A DNA stretch of 64,000 nt from IMG/VR virus record IMGVR_UViG_3300008262_000042, positions 115,598 to 179,597 of that record. The stretch is one strand, 5' to 3'. This DNA is from a virus. A program made the translations under genes and the position numbers. This document shows, one piece after another, positions 53,583 to 61,878 of this stretch. Below the pieces are notes generated by a model, which was given only the letters and a program-made list of their open reading frames with translations, did no database searches and had not been told where the DNA came from. Positions within the stretch are counted from its first letter, which is position 1; each line of letters starts with the position of its first letter.

Positions 53583-53663
53583 TAGTCAGGGCAGGATTCG
53601 AACCTGCATCTCCTCCGTTTGCTTCGGTGTTTGATGTAATCTAACCAATTATACGACCTGACT
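53583..53663 (-). ncRNA. tRNA-like element L, near-Cys
   Basis: 81 nt. Acceptor AGTCAGG/CCTGACT, D-arm CGTATAATTGGTTAGATTACA, anticodon-type arm CACCG-AAGCAAA-CGGAG (GCA in place, but A33 instead of U33 and one A-A mismatch), T-arm GCAGG-TTCGAAT-CCTGC. It ends 28 nt before the ATG at 53554. Confidence 0.6.
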
Positions 53664-53695
53664 AACCTACCTTTGAAGTCGAGAGTCTGCCTATA

Positions 53696-54160
53696 CTAAT
53701 AATTGCCGTCCCAATCAACACTTTCGAATCTGGGATGGAGCACTTGATTATGAACGCCTTTGAGATTTCCGAATGTTAACAATACCTTTTCCCAAGATAA
53801 ATTGAATAACTTATTAGCTGACTTATGATCAGAGGTATTATAGATTGCACCAACCTCAGCATTACCGTAACTATCGATGCACCTAACATACCGAGGCATT
53901 TCAGTGATTTTAGTGACAGCTGTTTTTCGAGTGGATTTATATACTTGCAAACGGTCAAACCCGAAGAGCTCTTTTCGAGTAGGTCGCTTCTTAGGTGCAC
54001 GCTCCAACTCTACGAGATCATTTACGCGGGATTCTAACTCAGTAGTAAGCTTTTCATAAAGTGCGGTACGATCTTCAGCGCCGTACGTATTAGTCTTTGA
54101 TGACATTACGGTACCAACGCAATAGATTAATTCATTTAATTCTTTAAGAGATAACTGCAT
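53696..54160 (-). CDS. Conserved phage protein (ELIYCVGTVM)
   Basis: 154 residues from MQLSLKELNELIYCVGTVMS (54160). ELNxLIxxxGxxM…Y…LxxKL is a small N-terminal helical motif repeated in phage proteins. The C-terminal half is beta-rich (PRYVRCIDSYGNAEVGAIYN; KVLLTFGNLKGVHNQVLHPR). The upstream extension is rejected because it overlaps the previous gene's end and leader. Confidence 0.6.
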   Translation of the reverse strand: MQLSLKELNELIYCVGTVMSSKTNTYGAEDRTALYEKLTTELESRVNDLVELERAPKKRPTRKELFGFDRLQVYKSTRKTAVTKITEMPRYVRCIDSYGNAEVGAIYNTSDHKSANKLFNLSWEKVLLTFGNLKGVHNQVLHPRFESVDWDGNY

Positions 54161-54216
54161 ATATAAGATTGTTTTGATTAATAATAAGAATAGGTGCTCT
54201 TCATAGGAGGCGGAGA

Positions 54217-54597
54217 TTAATAACCGATGATGCGTTTGATAACGGGTTCGGTAAGTCCGTAAGCGAACAACTCGCTCATACAATCAATAACGAACTTCTC
54301 ATCGATCTTACCGTACGACATAGGGTACTCGTTAACGATTGCATTAACTTCAGCAACCTCACGTTTGAAGATAGATAAGAACTCTTGCGCCTCACGCATC
54401 TGACGCTTAGTACGTACGGGAATAGAGTGTTTACGACCGAGTAAGTCAACAAACTCAACAACCGTCATAGGCTTAACGGAGTCGCTCATTTTAGAAGCGG
54501 CGAAACGTTTGAATACGATAGGTTCGTTATGTCTGCGAACGACGTTACGAGTTTCTAATGATTTAATCTGAGCTTGAGTAGATGCGAAGTATGACAT
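54217..54597 (-). CDS. Hypothetical protein, first gene of the M6 unit
   Basis: 126 residues, basic and helical. MSYFASTQAQIKSLETRNVV, TVVEFVDLLGRKHSIPVRTK, then a C-terminal helical domain (FVIDCMSELFAYGLTEPVIK). GC content and codon use are less AT-rich than average. Unrecognised. Confidence 0.6.
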   Translation of the reverse strand: MSYFASTQAQIKSLETRNVVRRHNEPIVFKRFAASKMSDSVKPMTVVEFVDLLGRKHSIPVRTKRQMREAQEFLSIFKREVAEVNAIVNEYPMSYGKIDEKFVIDCMSELFAYGLTEPVIKRIIGY

Positions 54598-54639
54598 ATT
54601 TTGCGATTTTGGTGGTTGGTAGGTCTAGGGCCCCCTTCC

Positions 54640-54835
54640 TGGGAGCTGTCGAACACTACGTTGAATATGTAAACTTACGACTATTATTTAACCTGGAAAA
54701 ATTATTTAGCAACTATTTTAAAAATTCTCGATTGAGAACCAACGCGTTATGGTAACCTCTTGGGTACCAATATGTTGCAACTGATTGGTTTCCAATACCT
54801 GCCCCTGGCCACCCCTGGGTGCCTATACCCGTATA
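54640..54835 (-). promoter_or_regulatory. Control module M6 (operators and promoter)
   Basis: Minus-strand order: palindrome TATTGGAAACCAATC (54783-54797), ATATTGGTACCCAA, ACGCGTTGGTTCTCAATCG (54729-54747), then GAGAATTTTTAAAATAGTTG and TTAAATAATAGTCGTAAG promoter-like sequence. GAGCTC hairpin is not clear here; CCCAGGGGTGGCCAGGGG replaces it. Confidence 0.5.
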
Positions 54836-54839
54836 CATG

Positions 54840-55470
54840 CCTATGGCCTACCAAATATACTAAATTATTACTACATTATAAAGAATTCAATATCGGTTAC
54901 CTATAAACACCACTTATGCCTGAATCCGGATAGACCTTCATCAAGCATTCAATATTGTTTCATTACTTTACAGACTCCGAGCTCCCTCTATATCTGTTGC
55001 TATGTCCGCTGATCAGTTTAGTTACTTATTCTGGAAATGCTTTTGTGTCCTCACGCTGTTGCCATTTCAACTTGATGTTCTCTATATCAGATCAACATAC
55101 TTTTAATAACTTTAATTAATTCTATAATGCTCTATGAGACTGCTGTCGTTTTTGTTTCACTACCGTACGATCAACGGTGACTGCTTAGTTTCGCTACACT
55201 TTACGCGTGTTATACTGCTATAAATATGCACACTTAAGAATAAAATTTTACTTTTTTGTGTATTTTTTATTATTTTTACAGCTGCACCAGTGCTGCACCC
55301 GCGCTGCTGGCTGATGTGGACTTCTCACCTATACGTAGATATTAAATTTTTTTTTGGCGCTGATGGTGCAGTCGGGTGTATTTACCCCTAAGGAGTTTTA
55401 CCCAGGACTCCGCTCTTCTTTTAGTGATTTCGGTTTTTCCGATCGTTCCTATAGATTGGTCCCCGGGTTT
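54840..55470 (-). other. Gene-free stretch with hairpins and a possible promoter
   Basis: About 630 bp between two transcription units. Minus strand: GGAGT-CCTGGGTAAA-ACTCC, repeats of GGTGCAGC near 55280-55310, an AT-rich block (55205-55275) with TGCATATTTATAGC, then ACAC-GCGTAAA-GTGT and ACCGT-TGATCGT-ACGGT. A short RNA from about 55200 to 54880 is possible. No gene supported on either strand. Confidence 0.35.
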
Positions 55471-55474
55471 TACG

Positions 55475-55786
55475 CTAATAAATATATGTAGTAAACTTTT
55501 TAGGTGTTAGTTTAGCATACCGCTTTGACTCATACGCTTCTGTAAATGACATTGCACCATTATCCATTGTAATAATATCAAACTCTACCTCTTCTCCATG
55601 ACATCTTGCATCTAATTCGAGATAGAATTTGTGTTTATATTTGTTTATCTCTTCGACGTCTGTTGGGTGTAATGGTAATGATTCTCCACAGTACATATCT
55701 TCATATATAGGCTTCTCGGGATCGGGGGTGATCGGGTAGCGCACCATCCACTCGCCTTGTTCTGTTTTTAGTAGTATTCCTTTCAT
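55475..55786 (-). CDS. Small conserved protein (KGxL…LPLHP family)
   Basis: 103 residues. MKGILLKTEQGEWMVRYPIT, SLPLHPTDVEEINKYKHKFY, GEEVEFDIITMDNGA, YAKLTPKK. Paralogue of 58647: same order KGT/ILxK – WxVxY – LPLHP – GxEVEFxI – YAKL. Widespread in Bacteroidota phages by memory; unknown function. Confidence 0.7.
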   Translation of the reverse strand: MKGILLKTEQGEWMVRYPITPDPEKPIYEDMYCGESLPLHPTDVEEINKYKHKFYLELDARCHGEEVEFDIITMDNGAMSFTEAYESKRYAKLTPKKFTTYIY

Positions 55787-55797
55787 TGTTTTTGATT

Positions 55798-55890
55798 TTA
55801 ATCTTCTTCAATATCCCCATAGTTGTTTCTTGGAGAATCTTCAACATAATCAATACCATTGTCTTCTTCTCCGTATAAATCTTCTTGCAT
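55798..55890 (-). CDS. Very small acidic peptide
   Basis: 30 residues MQEDLYGEEDNGIDYVEDSP…, strongly acidic (over a third Asp/Glu). Starts 3 bp after the stop of 55894. Compact, good spacing; acidic small phage proteins can be DNA mimics, but that is speculation. Confidence 0.45.
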   Translation of the reverse strand: MQEDLYGEEDNGIDYVEDSPRNNYGDIEED

Positions 55891-55893
55891 GTC

Positions 55894-56703
55894 TTATTTC
55901 TTTTTAAATTGTTCAGTTAATTCTTCAAATGTTATTGAGTTTCCTGATGTCTTCCAATACTCTTGTCCTGCTTTCCATATCTGCTTTGCTTCTTCCTCAC
56001 TATACATTCTTTTAGCTTGCCATTTAGCACCTCTTTTAAATGAATCAAAACCTATAGCCCAATAATCTAATTGGTCTTTGTAGTGATTTTTAGAATCTAT
56101 ATCAGCTGCTTCTTCAAGTGTTTCTTGTTTAGGTTTAAATGTAATTGTAGTTGACGAAGGAAATGCAGCATCAGAACCACCTTTTAGCATGTAGTTAGGT
56201 TCTTCTTGTGGGTTATAAATCATAGAGGTAAAATCATCTGTATTTATATATTCAATGTGTGATTTAGGTTCTTCTTGTGGAATGATGATTTTGTATAAAA
56301 TATCAGTAGAATTGTTTTGATGTCCATAAATTGGTTCAAATCCTTCAATCTCAACCCACTCACAACTTGGATTCTTCACAAACCATTCTAAGAACTCATC
56401 ATCAATCTCTTGTACGCCATCTTTGATTAGATCTTGATCTGTTGTTAGGATGATTTTTTTATCTGTCAAACGGATTCCCTCTAAACCTTTTGTACAATCA
56501 AATTCACAAACAGATTTGACATATGAATCTTCAAATAACCACCCTTTATCACCTATTTTAATTTCTTCATTAGAAGTGATGTAGATGTGTTGTTTTCCAT
56601 CTGCTGTGCTAAATCCTGCATTGGGAGCAAACAGTAAATTATCAGACTTGTCATAACATAATCTACTTGGCTTATCTGTTGGTAATAAATGTACATTTTT
56701 CAT
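55894..56703 (-). CDS. Conserved accessory protein (MKNVHLLPTDKPSRL family)
   Basis: 269 residues. MKNVHLLPTDKPSRLCYDKS, KQHIYITSNEEIKIGDKGWL, DGVQEIDDEFLEWFVKNPSC, and a C-terminal FKRGAKWQAKRMYSEEEAKQ helical segment. A family I know from Flavobacteriia phages and related elements, unknown function. Long proteins of this type seem modular: parts of 59358 and 63482 are related. Confidence 0.7.
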   Translation of the reverse strand: MKNVHLLPTDKPSRLCYDKSDNLLFAPNAGFSTADGKQHIYITSNEEIKIGDKGWLFEDSYVKSVCEFDCTKGLEGIRLTDKKIILTTDQDLIKDGVQEIDDEFLEWFVKNPSCEWVEIEGFEPIYGHQNNSTDILYKIIIPQEEPKSHIEYINTDDFTSMIYNPQEEPNYMLKGGSDAAFPSSTTITFKPKQETLEEAADIDSKNHYKDQLDYWAIGFDSFKRGAKWQAKRMYSEEEAKQIWKAGQEYWKTSGNSITFEELTEQFKKK

Positions 56704-56732
56704 AATCTTGTTTGTTTTTAATGGTTTTTACG

Positions 56733-57233
56733 CTATTTTAATATCCAAATCTGCTTCAATCCAAACATAATGTGTTTCTCTTCTATGAGCTCATCAAATA
56801 CATTGAATCCAAATTTTCTTAACATCTCTAATTCTTCAGAATCATTGAACCATTTGTTCATTTGGTATTTAGAATCAAAAGCAAAACCGGTCCACCTGTA
56901 TTTTTGCTTATGTAAGTTATCTCTTGTACCAAACTTTTTTAATAGGTTGTATTTTAATAAAGGATCATCCCAAGGTCCAGGTCTCTGTGTTTTAAAAGTT
57001 GAGAAACATCCTCTTTCTACAAACACGGGATACTTCTTCAGTATGTCAATTATATTATTCTCGTACTTATGTCCCGCCCAACGCTCTTTTGAATAAAGCT
57101 TATCTTTTAGGGTTTTAACATCATCGAAAGTTAAACCTTCTTGCTCGTATATTTTATGGATTAGATACCCATAAGGGCCCATACCATAGAAATTACCTTT
57201 GGCAATACGATAAATCCGTCTCCTATTGTTCAT
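56733..57233 (-). CDS. Hypothetical protein
   Basis: 166 residues, basic, many Tyr/Trp/Phe. MNNRRRIYRIAKGNFYGMGP, then WAGHKYENNIIDILKKYPVF, KQKYRWTGFAFDSKYQMNKW. No motif recognised. Four bp from 57237. Confidence 0.55.
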   Translation of the reverse strand: MNNRRRIYRIAKGNFYGMGPYGYLIHKIYEQEGLTFDDVKTLKDKLYSKERWAGHKYENNIIDILKKYPVFVERGCFSTFKTQRPGPWDDPLLKYNLLKKFGTRDNLHKQKYRWTGFAFDSKYQMNKWFNDSEELEMLRKFGFNVFDELIEEKHIMFGLKQIWILK

Positions 57234-57236
57234 AAC

Positions 57237-57467
57237 TTATTTATTTTGTGCTATTACTTTTATTTCACGTACACTTTTTTTATTTACGTAATAATTATAC
57301 CATGTCTCTGCTTCTTCTTTGTTATAGAATGTTGCGCCTTCATAGCTATGTACTCCAAAATATTCTGTCCAAAATAAATTGAGTACATGCTTTTCAACTT
57401 TCCAAAATGGTTTTCCATCTGGATTGATTAGCTTATCTCTTACTTCTATTAACCTATATCTTGCCAT
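57237..57467 (-). CDS. Small hypothetical protein
   Basis: 76 residues. MARYRLIEVRDKLINPDGKP, WKVEKHVLNLFWTEYFGVHS, YNKEEAETWYNYYVN: reads like a small domain with a beta-hairpin and an EEAxxWY helix. Overlaps 57454 by 14 bp. Confidence 0.6.
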   Translation of the reverse strand: MARYRLIEVRDKLINPDGKPFWKVEKHVLNLFWTEYFGVHSYEGATFYNKEEAETWYNYYVNKKSVREIKVIAQNK

Positions 57468-57891
57468 TGTTTTCTTGTTTTACAATTTGAATTAATTTCT
57501 TCAAACAAGCAAGTTCTGCTTCTTCGTAAGTATACCAACCTTTGCAATCATCACCATTATCTTTCCAATCTTCACCATAATCTCCGTTAGGTTTTATCCA
57601 TTTAAAACCATAGTGCATTCCATCGTAGTAAGTATAGGTTATAAAACTAATTATACCATACTTCTCTCTAAACCATCTAAACACTTGTGAGAATGTTGGT
57701 GCTGAACATAATCCAGCTTTTTTAATCATTTGACTGTTTTTAAAACCAATCATAGACCATCCACTTTTATTATGTGATGTTGAAAATGTTATTTCTACAC
57801 CATCATGCACCCAATAAATAAAACAAGGTTCATTAAATCCAATTTCTTTTAAAGCTAATGCTTGTTCGTATGGTATAAATTCTTTGTTCAT
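57454..57891 (-). CDS. Conserved accessory protein (YEQAxALKExGF family)
   Basis: 145 residues. FIPYEQALALKEIGFNEPCF, APTFSQVFRWFREKYGIISF, EEAELACLKKLIQIVK. Paralogue of 61874 (same order YxxFEQAxxLKExGF – AP-Q–WLRxxYG – A C-terminal). Widespread in Bacteroidota phages; function unknown. Confidence 0.7.
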   Translation of the reverse strand: MNKEFIPYEQALALKEIGFNEPCFIYWVHDGVEITFSTSHNKSGWSMIGFKNSQMIKKAGLCSAPTFSQVFRWFREKYGIISFITYTYYDGMHYGFKWIKPNGDYGEDWKDNGDDCKGWYTYEEAELACLKKLIQIVKQENNGKI

Positions 57892-57893
57892 AC

Positions 57894-58136
57894 TTAATCT
57901 TTTTTAAATTTTTCGTTGTAGTATTGTTCAAAATCTTTTTTATAAAGCATTTCTGCTTCATTAGCAAACTGAGATGTGCTTTCAAACCAAGTTTCCCTAT
58001 GCTGTTCATTTTCCATTTGTTTGGCTTGTTCGATCAGTTTACCGAGTTCTGTCATATCACTTGGCGTATCTGTTACCCATAGATGACCACTCTCTATTGT
58101 CTTTTCTATAAACCATTCAACTGCTGTTTGTTTCAT
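57894..58136 (-). CDS. QTAVEW-family small protein
   Basis: 80 residues from MKQTAVEWFIEKTIESGHLW (58136). IEQAKQMENEQHRETWFEST and YKKDFEQYYNEKFKKD. Paralogue of 41588. The upstream extension runs into 58139 and is rejected. Confidence 0.7.
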   Translation of the reverse strand: MKQTAVEWFIEKTIESGHLWVTDTPSDMTELGKLIEQAKQMENEQHRETWFESTSQFANEAEMLYKKDFEQYYNEKFKKD

Positions 58137-58138
58137 AA

Positions 58139-58405
58139 TTAATCTTTTTTGTAATGTACGCATCCAAAATTTTCTCCTACAATCATGCGAGTATTTTCAA
58201 GCTGTTTTACTTTTATATTGTATTCTTCTACAGATAACATTTCATCTTTGCCTTGAAGTTGTGGATGTGAATCTATTTTACTTAAATCTTCCATAAAATC
58301 CCATCCGAATATCTTGGGATTATTACAAAAACCAAAGTTGCTATTTTTAATACCTTTCCATCCTTTGTGTAAAGGCGTGAAGTGTTTACAAGTTTTACAG
58401 TTCAT
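58139..58405 (-). CDS. Small zinc-binding-like protein
   Basis: 88 residues. MNCKTCKHFTPLHKGW, FGFCNNPKIF, VGENFGCVHYKKD: four Cys plus His spaced as a CxxC…C…CxH metal site. A family I recall from phages of Bacteroidota. Function unknown. Confidence 0.7.
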   Translation of the reverse strand: MNCKTCKHFTPLHKGWKGIKNSNFGFCNNPKIFGWDFMEDLSKIDSHPQLQGKDEMLSVEEYNIKVKQLENTRMIVGENFGCVHYKKD

Positions 58406-58407
58406 AA

Positions 58408-58644
58408 CTATCTTATGTTTCTTAGATTTGCAATCTTTGTTTCGGAAAAGGGATAATAATCTACAGCGATAATTTGATTTGTTGAATCAATTACAATAAA
58501 ATCATAACCGTTTTGTTGTATTAATCCTGTAGCTGGTTCAATTTTACAGTTAGGATATAGAGACTGTAAATGCCTCTGTCTTTTGTTTTGGTCTGCGCAT
58601 CCAAGTAAGGAGATCGCAAATAATAAGTAAATAACTCTTTTCAT
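58408..58644 (-). CDS. Small lipoprotein
   Basis: 78 residues. MKRVIYLLFAISLLGCADQN: signal peptide and lipobox SLLGC. Mature part YPNCKIEPATGLIQQNGYDF then VIDSTNQIIAVDYYPFSETK. Likely membrane lipoprotein; third such gene in the window. Confidence 0.7.
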   Translation of the reverse strand: MKRVIYLLFAISLLGCADQNKRQRHLQSLYPNCKIEPATGLIQQNGYDFIVIDSTNQIIAVDYYPFSETKIANLRNIR

Positions 58645-58646
58645 TT

Positions 58647-58985
58647 TTATTTATGTTGTTTAAGTGATTGTATGAGTTCGTCTATATTGCTACTTCTAAA
58701 GTAAGCCTTTCTAATTTGTTCCTCTGTATATAGAGTTTCTTGTTTTTGTTGTTCTTTGAGTGGAATTAGTTTGGCATATTTACTTGCAAATCCATAATCA
58801 ACTATCTCAAACTCTACTTCTTTACCTTCGAATTCACATACGGGTACATTTAGTATCATAACCATTTTTAATTCATCTTCATCAGGATGTAATGGAAGTT
58901 CTGTCCGATGGAAACCAAAATAACCAGTTGCAAATGCTACGAACCAGCCGCTTGGCATTATTTTTTTATATAATGTACCTTTCAT
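58647..58985 (-). CDS. Small conserved protein (KGTL…LPLHP family)
   Basis: 112 residues from MKGTLYKKIMPSGWFVAFAT (58985). TELPLHPDEDELKMV, GKEVEFEIVDYGFASKYAKL, plus a C-terminal helix (YTEEQIRKAYFRSSNIDELI) found as a tail in other accessory proteins. Paralogue of 55475. Confidence 0.7.
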   Translation of the reverse strand: MKGTLYKKIMPSGWFVAFATGYFGFHRTELPLHPDEDELKMVMILNVPVCEFEGKEVEFEIVDYGFASKYAKLIPLKEQQKQETLYTEEQIRKAYFRSSNIDELIQSLKQHK

Positions 58986-58986
58986 A

Positions 58987-59379
58987 TTAATATTCAATTT
59001 TAACTTTTAGTTTTTCTACTGATGTAATATATTCTCCTGGAATCCAAGTAGTGCGACCTATCCAATATCTACCATTTCTTAAGAAAGCTCTATGAGATTC
59101 TTTTTTACCTTGATACTCAGTTTCTATTTGATATTGATTTTCTGGGTCGAACCTCGCATGAAAGATTTGTGTATCTTCTTCTGTTTTTAAACTTTCCTCG
59201 TATCGAAGATTCTTTTGTAGCCAATTAAAGAAAGGTTCTCTTTGAGAATCACTCATTTGATGCCAATATCTATCAGTTAAGTTCTGCCAAAACATTGCTC
59301 TTGCAATAGGAGCTGGTGGAATACACGCTTCAGCTAAAAAAGACAGTTCAAATAAATCTATACTAAATTGTTCTGACAT
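58987..59379 (-). CDS. Conserved accessory protein (FLAEACIPPxPIARA)
   Basis: 130 residues. FELSFLAEACIPPAPIARAM, FWQNLTDRYWHQMSDSQREP, then a beta-rich half (NGRYWIGRTTWIPGEYITSV). A recognisable family of Bacteroidota phages without known function. Overlaps 59358. Confidence 0.7.
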   Translation of the reverse strand: MSEQFSIDLFELSFLAEACIPPAPIARAMFWQNLTDRYWHQMSDSQREPFFNWLQKNLRYEESLKTEEDTQIFHARFDPENQYQIETEYQGKKESHRAFLRNGRYWIGRTTWIPGEYITSVEKLKVKIEY

Positions 59380-59996
59380 AGTTTTAAGATTTTAATTTTA
59401 CCACTAGTTAATTTTGGTTCTTTACCTATTACGGTGTGTCCATCTAATGCAATCTTATCTTCCATTTCCAATTCTATTTTCCATGATTTTTGAGATAGAG
59501 ATTGAACAGTTCTATTAAATACTTTGTCTTCATCTTGTAAAGGTTTATGTTGTTGAGTATGTAACTCTTGATTTATTCCAAGTTGGACTCCAACATAAAA
59601 AATAGCTTCCATATCCTCCAAACTAAACCTTCTATTAGATAGAAGTTCTTGTACTTTTTTGAAACCTTTTTCGAAACCTCTTCTGAAATCATAAGTATTT
59701 ACATCAGTATAAGTTTTAGAATCTTCAATAGCTGGTTTTAAAGCTAACCTCTCAAAATCAAACCATCCAATCTCTTTTTGCTCGTCTTCTGATAAACCAG
59801 AGAAATCAATTTGGTCTTGTTGGGCTATTATTTTGACTTGACGTTCTAAATCTATATCATTTAATGTATGAATTTCAAATAGTTCTTTCTTTCCATCAAT
59901 AAGTGTTTCTAATACAATATTCCCTTTTTCTACTTGTTCATCAGAAGTAACAATAAATCCCTTTAGCAGTTTGTGTAGTACATATGTTGGTTTCAT
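59358..59996 (-). CDS. Conserved accessory protein
   Basis: 212 residues. KVIAQQ-type block VKIIAQQDQIDFSGLSEDEQ, then TYDFRRGFEKGFKKVQELLS (repeat of the YxxGxxxG helix in 55894 and 63482) and a C-terminal beta part. Modular member of the MKNVHLLP/KxIAQ accessory group; unknown function. Confidence 0.65.
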   Translation of the reverse strand: MKPTYVLHKLLKGFIVTSDEQVEKGNIVLETLIDGKKELFEIHTLNDIDLERQVKIIAQQDQIDFSGLSEDEQKEIGWFDFERLALKPAIEDSKTYTDVNTYDFRRGFEKGFKKVQELLSNRRFSLEDMEAIFYVGVQLGINQELHTQQHKPLQDEDKVFNRTVQSLSQKSWKIELEMEDKIALDGHTVIGKEPKLTSGKIKILKLCQNNLV

Positions 59997-60004
59997 AATT
60001 CTTT

Positions 60005-60577
60005 CTATTTTAAAATTTTAGTATAATAGTCTACTTTTTCTGTACCTTCTTTAGTGTATACGCTCCACACCATAGGATATTCCTTTTTACATTGCTCTAT
60101 TCTTTCTGCTTTAGACTTAGTTTTATCTGTATTTCTTTCATAATATAACCAAGCAGTCCAATAATGATCTTGTTCAGGAGCAATAAAGGTTATAGCTATT
60201 TGCCATTTAAAAAAGACAAATGACCAAATCGGAGCTGATTCAAACCGGTAGTCTATATCTTTCCATTTAGTTTTCCAACCCAATCCAATAAAATCAAATC
60301 CTATTTTTTTAGGTATTGCATAACTGTACCTTAATCTTTCATTGTAAATTTCTTCGTAAGATTTTATTTTACGTGTAGATTCTGGATTGCGTTTATTGTA
60401 TTCTTCTTCTTTCTTTATATATTCCAACGTGGCTTTTTTAGCCAGCTTTGGAGTTGCTTCTATCCATTTTCTTGGATAGAAATAAGGTGTGCCAATCGCT
60501 ACTTTACCCATATACCATTTTAGTTTAAATGGTTTGAATGGTGAATTAATAGCTTTTAAAAACGTTAATGCTTTCAT
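60005..60577 (-). CDS. Hypothetical protein
   Basis: 190 residues, basic, rich in Trp/Tyr/Lys. FKLKWYMGKVAIGTPYFYPR, SYAIPKKIGFDFIGLGWKTK, WKDIDYRFESAPIWSFVFFK. Not recognised; the aromatic-rich central block suggests a compact globular domain, possibly membrane-associated. Confidence 0.6.
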   Translation of the reverse strand: MKALTFLKAINSPFKPFKLKWYMGKVAIGTPYFYPRKWIEATPKLAKKATLEYIKKEEEYNKRNPESTRKIKSYEEIYNERLRYSYAIPKKIGFDFIGLGWKTKWKDIDYRFESAPIWSFVFFKWQIAITFIAPEQDHYWTAWLYYERNTDKTKSKAERIEQCKKEYPMVWSVYTKEGTEKVDYYTKILK

Positions 60578-60593
60578 AACTATGTTTTTAAGT

Positions 60594-61295
60594 TTATTTA
60601 CTTAAGTATTCTACCAATGCTTCTTTCGAATCGAGCTTAATAGCTTTACTATCATACTTTTCCTTGATAGTCCAACTTTTATCACTATAGTATACGCATT
60701 TAACAAAGCTTCCATTAGTGAACATCACTTCCATTCTCTGAGAATAATATCCTGCTGACAACTTATTATATCGTCTACCGTAGTAATCGTTACGTACATA
60801 CTCTTGTGTAAACTTCACTGTACAATTCGAGTCTAGGCTTTTGAAATAGCTGGTGAAATGCTCTTGTGCCTTTTTAAGCTCGATAGCTTCTTTTGAAGCG
60901 GCTGTTTCTTTGTCTATCTGTTCTTTAATTTTAGTAGTAGCGCTTTTTGCAGAATATTGTCTATATTGACTTGTGCGAATACCTGAAGGCAGATACGCCT
61001 TTAAATCAGAGGTAAAACTATAGAATGATCCCCACTTTGTATCAATACTATACATGATAATTTGTTCTGTAGCGGGAATATCTTCAATTTTTAACCCACC
61101 GTAGAAGCTCTTAACATATTTTGCTTGAGATGTTTTCTGAGCTACGTTATTAATTAGATTACGCTTCGCACTTGCTACTTTTTCAACATAAACTTTTTGC
61201 TGTGCAATTTCTTGTTTACGGGCTTCGAGAGCATCTTGTTCTCTTTTAATCTCTATTAATTTAATTTCTTCGGAAGTAAGTGTTATTTGTGTCAT
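60594..61295 (-). CDS. Coiled-coil hypothetical protein
   Basis: 233 residues. The first 55 residues form a charged coiled coil (IKREQDALEARKQEIAQQK). The C-terminal domain includes YYGRRYNKLSAGYYSQRMEV and MFTNGSFVKCVYYSDKSWTI. Overlaps the next gene at ATGA. Confidence 0.6.
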   Translation of the reverse strand: MTQITLTSEEIKLIEIKREQDALEARKQEIAQQKVYVEKVASAKRNLINNVAQKTSQAKYVKSFYGGLKIEDIPATEQIIMYSIDTKWGSFYSFTSDLKAYLPSGIRTSQYRQYSAKSATTKIKEQIDKETAASKEAIELKKAQEHFTSYFKSLDSNCTVKFTQEYVRNDYYGRRYNKLSAGYYSQRMEVMFTNGSFVKCVYYSDKSWTIKEKYDSKAIKLDSKEALVEYLSK

Positions 61296-61624
61296 AATTT
61301 CTTTTCATTATAAAGTTTAGCAAAATCAGATACAGCTATGAATACAGCTTCTTTTTTATTTTTGCTTTCGTGGTAAATAGTTAAATCATCTTTGATGAAA
61401 TGCTGAATGTGTCTCATGCCCTTCTCAGGATAATAATACTCGCTACTTCCTAATAGACTTTCGTATCCTAATTTCTCAATAAACTCAATAGCTTCCATTA
61501 AAAGATTCCAGTCATATAGAAATCTACACTTCCAGGTGTAAAAAAGTTTGTCTAACCAAGTGGTTTTATAACTAAGCATCAAAGCTATTTCTTTATTTCT
61601 TTCTTGTATTTCTTGTTGTGTCAT
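61292..61624 (-). CDS. Small conserved protein (MTQQEIQERNKEIALML)
   Basis: 110 residues. MTQQEIQERNKEIALMLSYK, WNLLMEAIEFIEKLGYESLL, YHESKNKKEAVFIAVSDFAK. N-terminal NKxIAxFM-like motif and IxFIExxG helix recur in Bacteroidota phage proteins. Overlaps both neighbours by 4 bp (ATGA). Confidence 0.65.
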   Translation of the reverse strand: MTQQEIQERNKEIALMLSYKTTWLDKLFYTWKCRFLYDWNLLMEAIEFIEKLGYESLLGSSEYYYPEKGMRHIQHFIKDDLTIYHESKNKKEAVFIAVSDFAKLYNEKKL

Positions 61625-61761
61625 ATTTCAACATTATAATTTTTAGTAACCCAATCAGGAGTTAAGGCTTTATATAAAGACCATTCAATACCGTGAATAC
61701 CTATACCATCAATAAACCAATGAAGCATTTTAATTCTTCTTTCAATTTCTTGTTGTGTCAT
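61621..61761 (-). CDS. Very small protein in a chain of overlapping genes
   Basis: 46 residues MTQQEIERRIKMLHWFIDGI…, starts like 61292 (MTQQEI). Uses TGA stop overlapping the next ATG. Likely a truncated or minimal relative of the MTQQEI proteins. Confidence 0.55.
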   Translation of the reverse strand: MTQQEIERRIKMLHWFIDGIGIHGIEWSLYKALTPDWVTKNYNVEI

Positions 61762-61878
61762 AAGTTTACTTTTTTAAATAAAAATTCTGAAACACTACTC
61801 ATTTCTTTAGTAGAAATCATATAAATTGATTCTGGTATTGACCATGCTATAATAAGTGTCCACCAAATGTATTTCATA
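61759..61878 (-). CDS. Very small membrane protein
   Basis: 39 residues MKYIWWTLIIAWSIPESIYM…; one hydrophobic N-terminal helix, then a polar tail. Overlaps 61621 and 61874 by 3-5 bp through ATGA junctions, so it is clearly part of the coupled operon. Confidence 0.55.

Noticed and set aside
47949-54797. ATTG-N5-CAAT copies as CRISPR or insertion-sequence ends
   Set aside because: They occur only in promoter regions at irregular spacing with no transposase nearby.
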